Positions 16,152-22,788 of a DNA stretch of 32,242 nucleotides are shown piece after piece; position 1 is the first letter of the stretch; each line of letters starts with the position of its first letter. Source of the stretch: UBA11164 sp002420085 (lineage in GTDB: Bacteria > Pseudomonadota > Gammaproteobacteria > Xanthomonadales > Xanthomonadaceae); the NCBI GenBank assembly GCA_031976395.1, contig DALYLJ010000014.1, positions 1 through 32,242 on the forward strand, in the 5' to 3' direction. The notes below the pieces were generated by a model. That model did no database searches and was not told the origin of the DNA. It saw only the letters and a list, made by a program, of their open reading frames with translations. A program made the translations under genes and the position numbers.

Positions 16152-16718
16152 TCAATGACGACGTCGGCGGGTCGGCTCGATGCCGGCGGCGGCGAGGTCG
16201 GTGGCCAGTTCCAGGGCACGCCCGGCGTGCTCCAGCCGCTCCAACTCATGGCGGATCCGGCCGAGGCTGGCGTCCAGTGCCTGTCGTGCCCGCTCCAGTT
16301 CGTCGGCGCTGGCGGCATCGGCGCAGCGCTGGATCCACAGCCGGTGTTCGAGCAGATCCTTGAGCGCATTCTCGATCAGATCGCCGCGTTGCAGCGAGGC
16401 GTCGGCATTGGCGCCGATGTCGTCCGGCATCCGGCCAACCACGCCGCGCACCCGGCGCATCCGGTCGCGCAGCCGATAGAGGGTGCGTTCCAGATCGTCG
16501 GCACGATCGAGCAGGCCGCGCACCGCCCGTTGGTGGCGGCGCAGGCGGTGCTGACGCCAGGCCAGGGCGGCGGCCAGTGGCACGCCCAGCGCGAGCAGCA
16601 GGCTCAGGGCGAGCAGCCAGACTGAGAGGGAACCGTCGATGGGGTGTTCGTCCGTGGCGTCGAAGTCGAGTGTCGAACCGGAGTCTGCCGCAAGCCCGGC
16701 CGGCGGGCAAATGGCCAT
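16152..16718 (-). CDS. Unrecognised single-pass membrane protein with long charged helical domain
   Basis: I do not recognise this family. From the ATG at 16718 it is 188 aa: a short acidic N-terminus (STLDFDATDEHPIDG), one TM helix (about residues 31-50, WLLALSLLLALGVPLAAAL), then a basic Arg-rich stretch, consistent with an N-out topology and a cytoplasmic C-terminus. The rest is predicted almost wholly helical and rich in Arg, Glu and Leu (GLLDRADDLERTLYRLRDR; RHELERLEHAGRALELATD), likely a coiled coil. The same frame stays open to 16889, but that part is unlike a protein start. No ribosome-binding site is clear at 16718, so the start is uncertain. It precedes yceF by 48 nt and may share its transcript. 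Confidence 0.6.
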   Translation of the reverse strand: MAICPPAGLAADSGSTLDFDATDEHPIDGSLSVWLLALSLLLALGVPLAAALAWRQHRLRRHQRAVRGLLDRADDLERTLYRLRDRMRRVRGVVGRMPDDIGANADASLQRGDLIENALKDLLEHRLWIQRCADAASADELERARQALDASLGRIRHELERLEHAGRALELATDLAAAGIEPTRRRRH

Positions 16719-16916
16719 GTTCGGGGAAGGGTCATGTTCCGGACCCGAGGCGGGTCGGTCCAGCCGACAGGCCGACGACGGTGGCGTAGACTGCCCGCGA
16801 ATTCGCTGGCGCACCCATGACACCACGCGCCCGCCGGTTGCCCGGCCGTCGCCACGCTCGAACCACGAATCAAGGCTGTTTGCTGCCACGCGACCAGACA
16901 GCTACGCGACCCGAAA

Positions 16917-16946
16917 TTGACAGCAGGCGGCAAGGATTTCTATACT
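16917..16946 (+). promoter_or_regulatory. Strong sigma-70 promoter of yceD-rpmF
   Basis: TTGACA (16917-16922, perfect) and TATACT (16941-16946) are separated by 18 nt. This is the best sigma-70 match in the window. The expected start of transcription (16953-16955) is only 1-3 nt before the yceD ATG at 16956. The rest of the 237-nt gap 16719-16955 shows no other clear feature. Confidence 0.8.
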
Positions 16947-16955
16947 TTCCGGCTT

Positions 16956-17474
16956 ATGTCCGCCGACCTGCCCGTTGAACTGGATGTCTGGAAGGCGGTC
17001 GCTGGGCGGCGCGAGTATGTCGGTTCGTTGCCGTTGGCCGGATTCACACGGTTGGTCGATCTGGTGGAGTCGGAGCGTGCAGGCGTCTGCCGGGTCGGCT
17101 ACCGGGTCGGATTCGATCGCGATCCGCTGGCCGGTCCGTTCGTCGAGTTGCAGGTCGAGGCCGATCTGCCGTTGCGCTGTCAGCGCACGCTGGAGGTCTT
17201 CGTTCAGGCGGTGCGTCTGCACCAGCGGCTCGGTCTGCTGATCGACGAGGACGCGGAAGCGGCCTTGCCGGACGGCTACGAGCCGGTGCTGGTGCCGGCC
17301 TCGGGATTGATCGCGGCCCGCGATCTGATCGAGGACGAACTGATCCTTGCCGTGCCGGTGATCCCGGTCGGTCCGGACAGCGCGCCGATCGAGGTTCGGT
17401 TCGAGCCGAAGGCGGAGGAGATCGCGGCGGCCAATCCGTTCGCGGTGCTGTCGAGTCTCAAGCCGAAGCCGTGA
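16956..17474 (+). CDS. yceD: YceD family protein (DUF177), 23S rRNA accumulation protein, 172 aa
   Basis: YceD/DUF177 proteins are needed for normal 23S rRNA accumulation or 50S assembly, in line with the neighbouring L32 gene. The N-terminus LPVELDVWKAVAGRREYVGSL aligns with E. coli YceD (LPLTLDPVRTAQKRLDYQG), which fixes the start at the ATG at 16956. The C-terminus EDELILAVPVIPVGPD and NPFAVLSSLKPKP is also diagnostic. The usual CxxC (LECQRC in E. coli) reads LRCQRT here, so the second cysteine is lost. No ribosome-binding site exists, because the -10 box ends 9 nt before the ATG. rpmF follows after 135 nt. Confidence 0.92.
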   Translation: MSADLPVELDVWKAVAGRREYVGSLPLAGFTRLVDLVESERAGVCRVGYRVGFDRDPLAGPFVELQVEADLPLRCQRTLEVFVQAVRLHQRLGLLIDEDAEAALPDGYEPVLVPASGLIAARDLIEDELILAVPVIPVGPDSAPIEVRFEPKAEEIAAANPFAVLSSLKPKP

Positions 17475-17574
17475 GGCCAGGGTGTGTGGTCTGTGGCACG
17501 GCCAGGGCGTGATCCGCTCGGCATCGGTCGAAGTGGGTCGGGTCGGTTTCGGTTGTATCGATTTCGTAGGTTTC

Positions 17575-17592
17575 CCGGATTGCACAATCCGG
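17575..17592. promoter_or_regulatory. Inverted repeat just upstream of the rpmF ribosome-binding site
   Basis: CCGGATTG (17575-17582) and CAATCCGG (17585-17592) are perfect 8-bp arms with 2 bp between them. As RNA this would be a 7-bp stem with a GCAC loop, ending 5 nt before the AGGAG of rpmF. It could be a regulator-binding site or a translational control hairpin. Confidence 0.5.
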
Positions 17593-17609
17593 TCTTCAGG
17601 AGCAGCGTC

Positions 17610-17804
17610 ATGGCAGTTCAGAAATCCCGCAAGACCCCGTCCCGGCGCGGCATGCGTCGCGCCCATCAGTCGCTGAGCGCCAAGCAGCTCTCGACCGACC
17701 CGACCAGCGGCGAGACCCATATCCGCCACCACGTCACCAAGGACGGCTTCTATCGCGGCCGTCAGGTGATCCAGACGTCGGCACGGGTGCTGGACATCGA
17801 CTGA
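17610..17804 (+). CDS. rpmF: 50S ribosomal protein L32, 64 aa
   Basis: L32 of the large ribosomal subunit. The N-terminus MAVQKSRKTPSRRGMRRAH and the GETHIRHHVTKDGFYRGR segment are diagnostic, and the zinc-binding cysteines of the C+ type are absent, as in most Gammaproteobacteria. The ATG at 17610 has AGGAG at 17598-17602. The yceD-rpmF order is the classical one. The next gene in most relatives, plsX, is not present. Confidence 0.97.
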   Translation: MAVQKSRKTPSRRGMRRAHQSLSAKQLSTDPTSGETHIRHHVTKDGFYRGRQVIQTSARVLDID

Positions 17805-17811
17805 GGCTGGC

Positions 17812-17829
17812 CGGCGCCGTTCGGCGCCG
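17812..17829 (+). terminator. GC-rich hairpin after rpmF
   Basis: CGGCGCCG-TT-CGGCGCCG, 8 nt after the rpmF stop, can fold as a 6-bp stem with a CGTTCG loop and is part of a tandem GGCGCCGTTC repeat (17813-17832). No U-tract follows. It may end or attenuate yceD-rpmF transcripts. The remaining 180 nt to fabH hold no gene and no clear promoter; a GTCCGC/GCGGAC hairpin lies at 17869-17886. Confidence 0.4.
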
Positions 17830-18009
17830 TTCGGCCTGCCGGGACGGTCGCCTGTACGCCCGCCCGGCGTCCGCGTGCATGCGGACCACAGGCGGTCACC
17901 GTTCCAGGCGCGTCCGGCCGGATGACCGGCGTCGTTGTGCTTGGTCGGTGGTCCGCGTCACGACTCGCCGGGCATGCCCCGGTCCCGGTGAACGAGCGGA
18001 GCAGTGATC

Positions 18010-18999
18010 ATGAGTCCAGCGGCCAGCAGCCAACCCTATGCCCGGATCGTCGGTACCGGCAGTCATCTGCCGGACCGAGTGGTGACCAATGCCGATCTGG
18101 AACGGCAGGTCGAGACCAGCGATGAATGGATTGCCAGCCGAACCGGCATCCGTGAACGCCGACTCGCCGCCGAGGGTGAGACCACGAGCGATCTCGCTTA
18201 CCAGGCCGCGCTGAAAGCCCTGGCCGCTGCCGGGGTCGCCGCGTCCGAACTGGATCTGATCGTGGTCGGCACGACCACGCCCGACATCATCTTCCCATCC
18301 ACCGCCTGCCTGATTCAGCATCGGCTCGGTGCCAACGGTTGCGCAGCATTCGACGTGAACGCCGCCTGTTCGGGGTTCATCTATGCCCTGGCTGCCGCCA
18401 ACAGCATGATCCGCAGCGGGGTTGCCCGGACCGCCCTGGTGGTCGGAGCCGAGACCCTGTCACGGATCGTCGATTGGACCGATCGTGCGACCTGCGTGCT
18501 GTTCGGCGACGGTGCCGGAGCCGTGGTTCTGCGCGCCGATCGTGAGCCGGGCGTGCTTGCCACCCATCTGCATGCCGATGGTGGTTATCGCGAACTGCTG
18601 CACACCGAGGTCGGGGTGTCGTCCGGTTTTCGCGACGAACCCAATCACGGCATCCGGGTGCTGATGGCCGGCAATGAGGTGTTCAAGGTCGCGGTCAAGA
18701 CGCTCGACGCGGTGGTCGAGGAGACCCTGACCGCCAATCGGCTGAGCAAGTCCGATATCGACTGGCTGATCCCGCATCAGGCCAACCTGCGCATCATCAG
18801 CGCCACCGCCAAGCGTCTGGAGATGCCGATGGATCGGGTGGTGGTGACGGTTGACCGGCATGGCAACACCTCCGCAGCGTCGGTGCCGCTGGCGCTCGAC
18901 AGCGCGATCGCCTCCGGCCGCATCCAGCGCGGTCAGTTGCTGCTGCTGGAAGCATTCGGTGGCGGCTTCACCTGGGGCTCGGCGCTGATTCGCTACTGA
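18010..18999 (+). CDS. fabH: Beta-ketoacyl-ACP synthase III, 329 aa
   Basis: Condenses acetyl-CoA with malonyl-ACP to start type II fatty acid synthesis. The Cys-His-Asn triad is complete: C120 (NAACSGFIYAL), H256 (IPHQANLRI) and N286 (HGNTSAASVP). The N-terminus ARIVGTGSHLPDRVVTNADLE is typical of the family. The ATG at 18010 has GGAG at 17998-18001; an in-frame GTG lies 6 nt upstream but is less well placed. In most relatives plsX precedes it; here it is 205 nt after rpmF. fabD follows after 128 nt. Confidence 0.97.
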   Translation: MSPAASSQPYARIVGTGSHLPDRVVTNADLERQVETSDEWIASRTGIRERRLAAEGETTSDLAYQAALKALAAAGVAASELDLIVVGTTTPDIIFPSTACLIQHRLGANGCAAFDVNAACSGFIYALAAANSMIRSGVARTALVVGAETLSRIVDWTDRATCVLFGDGAGAVVLRADREPGVLATHLHADGGYRELLHTEVGVSSGFRDEPNHGIRVLMAGNEVFKVAVKTLDAVVEETLTANRLSKSDIDWLIPHQANLRIISATAKRLEMPMDRVVVTVDRHGNTSAASVPLALDSAIASGRIQRGQLLLLEAFGGGFTWGSALIRY

Positions 19000-19093
19000 G
19001 CGTTCTGCGGATGAGGTTCGGGAAGTGCGCGCTTGGACACAGTGTCGATCGACTCCGTTCGCGACGGTACGGGTCAATCGGCCTGCCATTGCG

Positions 19094-19099
19094 TATGAT
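19094..19099 (+). promoter_or_regulatory. Candidate -10 box upstream of fabD
   Basis: TATGAT (five of six consensus positions) lies 28 nt before the fabD GTG. Upstream sequence has only a weak -35 (GGGTCA at 19071-19076, 17-nt spacer). It may be an internal promoter of the fab cluster. Confidence 0.3.
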
Positions 19100-19127
19100 T
19101 ACCGGCTGATCGAAACAGGATCGATGC

Positions 19128-20081
19128 GTGAGCGGAACCAGACTCGCTTTTGTTTTTCCCGGCCAGGGCTCACAGTCGGTGGGCATGTTGGCCGACCTGG
19201 CACAGCAGCATGCCCTGATCGTCGAGACCTTCGCCGAGGCATCGGAGGGTGCGCGGCTTGATCTCTGGCGGCTGGCCTCGGAAGGCCCCGAAGCACAACT
19301 CAACCAGACCGAGTTCACCCAGCCGGCCCTGCTCGCCGCCGATGTCGCGGTGTGGCGGTTGTGGCTGGCGCTGGGCGGTGCTCGTCCGGTCGTGCTGGCT
19401 GGCCACAGTCTGGGCGAATACGCGGCCCTGGTCGCGGCCGGTGCGCTGTCCCTGGCGGATGGCGCGGCCCTGGTCCGCGAGCGCGGCCGTCTGATGCAGG
19501 CCGCCGTGCCGGCCGGTGTCGGTGCCATGGCAGCGGTGATCGGAGCCGAGGACGCCCTGGTGAAGGAGGTCTGCGAACGGGCTTCCGAGCAGGAGATCGT
19601 CTGCCCGGCCAATTACAATGCGCCTGGCCAGGTGGTGATCGGCGGCAACGCAGGCGCCGTCGATCGAGCCCTGGCGATGCTGGTCGAGCGAGGCGTCCGC
19701 AAGTCGGTGCGACTGCCGGTCAGCGTCCCCTCGCACACGCCGCTGATGCGCGAGAGCGGCAATCGTCTGGCCGATGCCATCGCCCAGGTCGATTGGTCCG
19801 AGCCGACCATCCCGGTCGTGCAGAATGTCGATGCCGAGATCCACGAGTCGGTCGCGGCGATTCGCGATGCCCTGGTTCGGCAGATCTACCTGCCGGTGTA
19901 CTGGACGACAACCGTGCAAAGCCTGACCGGCCACGGCGTGACCGCGCTCGGTGAATGCGGTCCGGGCAAGGTGTTGACTGGCCTGGCCAAGCGGATCGAC
20001 CGAAGCCTGGATGCCCGTTCGCTGGCCAGTCCCGACGATCTGGCAGCGGCCCTGGCCGATTGGCGCGAGTCCGGAGCCTGA
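19128..20081 (+). CDS. fabD: Malonyl-CoA:ACP transacylase, 317 aa
   Basis: Transfers malonyl from CoA to ACP to supply FabH and FabF. The signature FVFPGQGSQSVGML (9-22), nucleophile elbow AGHSLGEYAAL with S94, the carboxylate-binding Arg in LVRERGRLMQ and the catalytic His in VPSHTPLM (H203) are all present. The start is a GTG at 19128 with AGGA at 19117-19120; the ATG 4 nt upstream is in another frame and gives an unrelated peptide. The 144-nt gap to fabG has only a 15-codon ORF without ribosome-binding site. Confidence 0.97.
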   Translation: MSGTRLAFVFPGQGSQSVGMLADLAQQHALIVETFAEASEGARLDLWRLASEGPEAQLNQTEFTQPALLAADVAVWRLWLALGGARPVVLAGHSLGEYAALVAAGALSLADGAALVRERGRLMQAAVPAGVGAMAAVIGAEDALVKEVCERASEQEIVCPANYNAPGQVVIGGNAGAVDRALAMLVERGVRKSVRLPVSVPSHTPLMRESGNRLADAIAQVDWSEPTIPVVQNVDAEIHESVAAIRDALVRQIYLPVYWTTTVQSLTGHGVTALGECGPGKVLTGLAKRIDRSLDARSLASPDDLAAALADWRESGA

Positions 20082-20225
20082 GCATGACGACCACTGCCCC
20101 GGATCGTGCCACCCGCGTCGATCGGTGCTGATTCGCTGCGACCGGCCTGGCCTGTGCCCGTCTCAACGAGCCATCGGCAGCGCCGCTCGCACACCCCGTT
20201 CAAGGCAGACTGAAGGACACCCCAC

Positions 20226-20966
20226 ATGAATCAAGTGCTCGCGGGCGAGATCGCCCTGGTCACCGGTGCCAGTCGCGGGATTGGCGCGGCCATCGCCGAC
20301 CTGCTGGCCGAGCAGGGCGCCACCGTGATCGGAACCGCCACCAGCGCGGCTGGTGCCGAACAGATTTCCACACGATTGGCCGGCCGTGGCGTCGGCAAGG
20401 TGCTCGATGTGGTCGATCCGGCGGCGATCGAGGCCCTGATCGAGACCATCACCGAGCATCACGGCGCGGTTTCGATCCTGGTCAACAATGCCGGCATCAC
20501 CCGCGATCAACTCCTGCTGCGGATGAAGGACGAGGACTGGCAGAGCGTGATCGAGACTGATCTGACCAGCATCTTCCGGCTGTCCAAGGCGGTGCTGCGC
20601 GGCATGATGAAGGCACGCAAGGGCCGGATCATCAATATCGCCTCGGTGATCGCCGCGACCGGCAATGCCGGCCAGGCCAACTATGCGGCGGCCAAGGCCG
20701 GCATGATCGGTTTCGGCAAGAGTCTGGCGCGGGAGATCGGCGGTCGCGGAATCACGGTCAATACCGTCGCGCCGGGCTTCATCGACACCGACATGACCCG
20801 CAACCTGCCGGAGGAGGCACGCAATGCCCTGCTCGGCGATATCGCGCTCGGTCGGCTCGGCCGTCCGGACGACATCGCCCAGGCGGTCGCCTTCCTGGCC
20901 GGACCGGGCGGTGCCTACATTACCGGGGAGACCCTGCACGTCAACGGCGGCATGTACATGCCCTGA
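20226..20966 (+). CDS. fabG: 3-oxoacyl-ACP reductase FabG, 246 aa, with Asp at the catalytic Asn
   Basis: NADPH-dependent reductase of the SDR family for the first reduction in chain elongation. Seen: cofactor motif TGASRGIG (13-20), NNAG (87-90), and S140, Y153 and K157 of the active site (NYAAAKAG). The fourth member of the tetrad is normally Asn (ETNLSS in E. coli, N110). Here codon 112 is GAT, giving ETDLTS, so it is Asp. The C-terminus GAYITGETLHVNGGMYMP is typical and the rest looks functional. AAGGA lies 9 nt before the ATG. acpP follows after 179 nt, with a hairpin and a promoter in between. Confidence 0.96.
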   Translation: MNQVLAGEIALVTGASRGIGAAIADLLAEQGATVIGTATSAAGAEQISTRLAGRGVGKVLDVVDPAAIEALIETITEHHGAVSILVNNAGITRDQLLLRMKDEDWQSVIETDLTSIFRLSKAVLRGMMKARKGRIINIASVIAATGNAGQANYAAAKAGMIGFGKSLAREIGGRGITVNTVAPGFIDTDMTRNLPEEARNALLGDIALGRLGRPDDIAQAVAFLAGPGGAYITGETLHVNGGMYMP

Positions 20967-20989
20967 ACGGGCGGCTCTGTTACTCGGGA

Positions 20990-21019
20990 CCGCCTGCCGG
21001 TATCGTTGCCGGTGGGCGG
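20990..21019 (+). terminator. Hairpin between fabG and acpP
   Basis: CCGCCTGCCGG (20990-21000) and CCGGTGGGCGG (21009-21019) can pair over 11 bp with two G-U wobbles and an 8-nt loop. It lies 23 nt after the fabG stop and is followed by a moderately T-rich stretch. It may attenuate readthrough into acpP, which has its own promoter candidate. Confidence 0.4.
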
Positions 21020-21071
21020 TTCGGGTTCTGCTTTCGGCGCGGGAGCGCACGCCGGGGCGTGTCGGATGGCT

Positions 21072-21099
21072 GTTACGGTCGTCGGGCATCCACTACAAT
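21072..21099 (+). promoter_or_regulatory. Candidate promoter of acpP
   Basis: GTTACG (21072-21077), a 16-nt spacer and TACAAT (21094-21099, five of six consensus positions). The start would be near 21106, with a leader of about 40 nt containing GGGAGG (21129-21134), 11 nt before the ATG. A dedicated promoter fits the high demand for ACP. Confidence 0.5.
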
Positions 21100-21145
21100 G
21101 CGCTCGCCTTTTGTTGTCCCCATTTTTCGGGAGGTTGCCAATCTC

Positions 21146-21385
21146 ATGAGCAGTATCGAAGAGCGCGTCAAGAAGATCGTGGTCGAACAGTTGGGCGTCA
21201 AGGAAGATGAGGTCACCGCAACGGCGTCGTTCGTCGACGACCTCGGTGCCGATTCGCTGGACACCGTCGAACTGGTCATGGCGCTCGAAGAGGAATTCGA
21301 GTGCGAAATTCCCGACGAGGAAGCCGAGAAGATCACCAGCGTCCAGCAGGCGATCGACTACATCAAGGCGCACGTCGGCAACTGA
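21146..21385 (+). CDS. acpP: Acyl carrier protein, 79 aa
   Basis: Carries growing acyl chains on a phosphopantetheine arm. The DSL motif (DDLGADSLDTVELVMALEEE) gives S37 as the modified serine; the protein is small and acidic, as expected. The ATG at 21146 (MSSIEERVKKIVVEQLGV) is fixed by similarity and by GGGAGG upstream. fabF follows after 164 nt, a gap that holds a possible hairpin but no gene. Confidence 0.98.
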   Translation: MSSIEERVKKIVVEQLGVKEDEVTATASFVDDLGADSLDTVELVMALEEEFECEIPDEEAEKITSVQQAIDYIKAHVGN

Positions 21386-21496
21386 GTCGTGTGTCGGGCC
21401 GGGCGTGTCGCTGAGGCGGCCCCCGGCTCGCAACACAGAGCATTCCGAACCATCTGCGGCCGTCTGGCCGTCCGGGTGCGTTCGGAGCGGATTTCC

Positions 21497-21522
21497 GGCA
21501 GCCCGTACCCTTCGCGGCTGCC
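21497..21522 (+). promoter_or_regulatory. Possible hairpin in the acpP-fabF spacer
   Basis: GGCAGCC (21497-21503) and GGCTGCC (21516-21522) pair over 7 bp with a 12-nt loop, 27 nt before the fabF ATG. It could lower fabF expression relative to acpP. Low confidence because GC-rich DNA forms such stems by chance. Confidence 0.25.
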
Positions 21523-21549
21523 GACAGCGTTCACCGTCCGGAGTGCGTC

Positions 21550-22788
21550 ATGAGCGAACGTCGCGTCGTCATCACCGGCATGGGCATCGTTTCCCCGGTC
21601 GGGAACGACCTCAGCACCGCCTGGGACAATGTCATCAACGGTCGCTCGGGCATCGGCCCGATCAGCCATTTCGATGCCAGCAGCTTCTCGACTCGAATCG
21701 CCGGTGAGGTGCGCGGATTCGATCCGGCGACCCGGTTTCCGGCCAAGGACGTCAAGAAGATGGATCCGTTCGTCCACTACGGCGTGGTTGCCGCGCTCGA
21801 TGCCTTGGACGATTCCGGCCTGGTCATCGACGACGGCAATGCCGAGCGGGTCGGGGTGCTGATCGGTTCCGGCATCGGCGGGCTGGCCGGCATCGAGCGG
21901 ACCGCCATCGCCTACCACGAGGGCGGGGCGCGCAAGATTTCCCCGTTCTTCGTGCCATCGACCATCATCAACATGGTGTCCGGCCAACTGTGCATCATGA
22001 AGGGCATCAAAGGCCCCAACTTTTCCGCCGTGTCCGCCTGTGCGACCTCCAATCACAGCATCGGCACGGCGATGCGGATGATCCAGTACGGCGACGCTGA
22101 CGTCATGATCGCCGGTGGTGCCGAGTACGCCACCGTTCCGACGGCGGTCGGCGGGTTCTGTTCGATGAAGGCGATGTCCACCCGCAACGACGATCCGACC
22201 CGGGCCAGCCGGCCCTGGGATGCCGAGCGCGACGGGTTCGTGCTCAGTGACGGTGCCGGCGTTCTGGTGCTGGAGGAATACCAGTCGGCCAAGGCGCGTG
22301 GCGCACGGATCTATTGCGAACTGATCGGTTTCGGTTCCAGTTCCGATGCCTATCACATGACCGCCCCGAGCGAGAATGGCGAGGGGCCGGCGCGCTGCAT
22401 GGTCAATGCCATGCGCGATGCCGGCATCGACCCGACCGAGGTCGATTACGTCAATGCCCACGGGACATCGACCCCGCTTGGCGATCTGGCCGAGACCCAG
22501 TCGCTCAAGGGTGCGCTCGGCGATCATGCCTATCGGACCATGGTCAGTTCGACCAAATCGGTCACCGGCCATCTGCTGGGCGCGGCCGGTGGGGTCGAGG
22601 CGATCTTCACCACCCTGGCGATCCAGCACGGTGTGGTTCCGCCGACCATCAATCTCGATACGCCGGGTGAGGGCTGCGACCTCGACTACGTGGCCAACAG
22701 CGCCCGCGACAAGCGCCTGCGGGTCGCCATCTCGAACGGCTTCGGGTTCGGCGGAACCAATTCCTCCCTGGTGTTCAGAGCCGTTTGA
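21550..22788 (+). CDS. fabF: Beta-ketoacyl-ACP synthase II, 412 aa
   Basis: Elongating condensing enzyme. The Cys-His-His active site is complete: C164 (SACATSNHSIG), H304 (VNAHGTSTPLGD) and H341 (KSVTGHLLGAAGG). The N-terminus MSERRVVITGMGIVSPVGND and the C-terminal SNGFGFGGTNSSLVF are diagnostic, and the length is normal. GGAG at 21540-21543 precedes the ATG. Its stop overlaps the TTG start of pabB by 4 bp, the first of six such overlaps running to pilZ. Confidence 0.98.
   Translation: MSERRVVITGMGIVSPVGNDLSTAWDNVINGRSGIGPISHFDASSFSTRIAGEVRGFDPATRFPAKDVKKMDPFVHYGVVAALDALDDSGLVIDDGNAERVGVLIGSGIGGLAGIERTAIAYHEGGARKISPFFVPSTIINMVSGQLCIMKGIKGPNFSAVSACATSNHSIGTAMRMIQYGDADVMIAGGAEYATVPTAVGGFCSMKAMSTRNDDPTRASRPWDAERDGFVLSDGAGVLVLEEYQSAKARGARIYCELIGFGSSSDAYHMTAPSENGEGPARCMVNAMRDAGIDPTEVDYVNAHGTSTPLGDLAETQSLKGALGDHAYRTMVSSTKSVTGHLLGAAGGVEAIFTTLAIQHGVVPPTINLDTPGEGCDLDYVANSARDKRLRVAISNGFGFGGTNSSLVFRAV

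Noticed and set aside
20084..20131. 15-codon ORF directly after fabD
   Set aside because: It has no ribosome-binding site and no features of a leader peptide; such ORFs are expected by chance.
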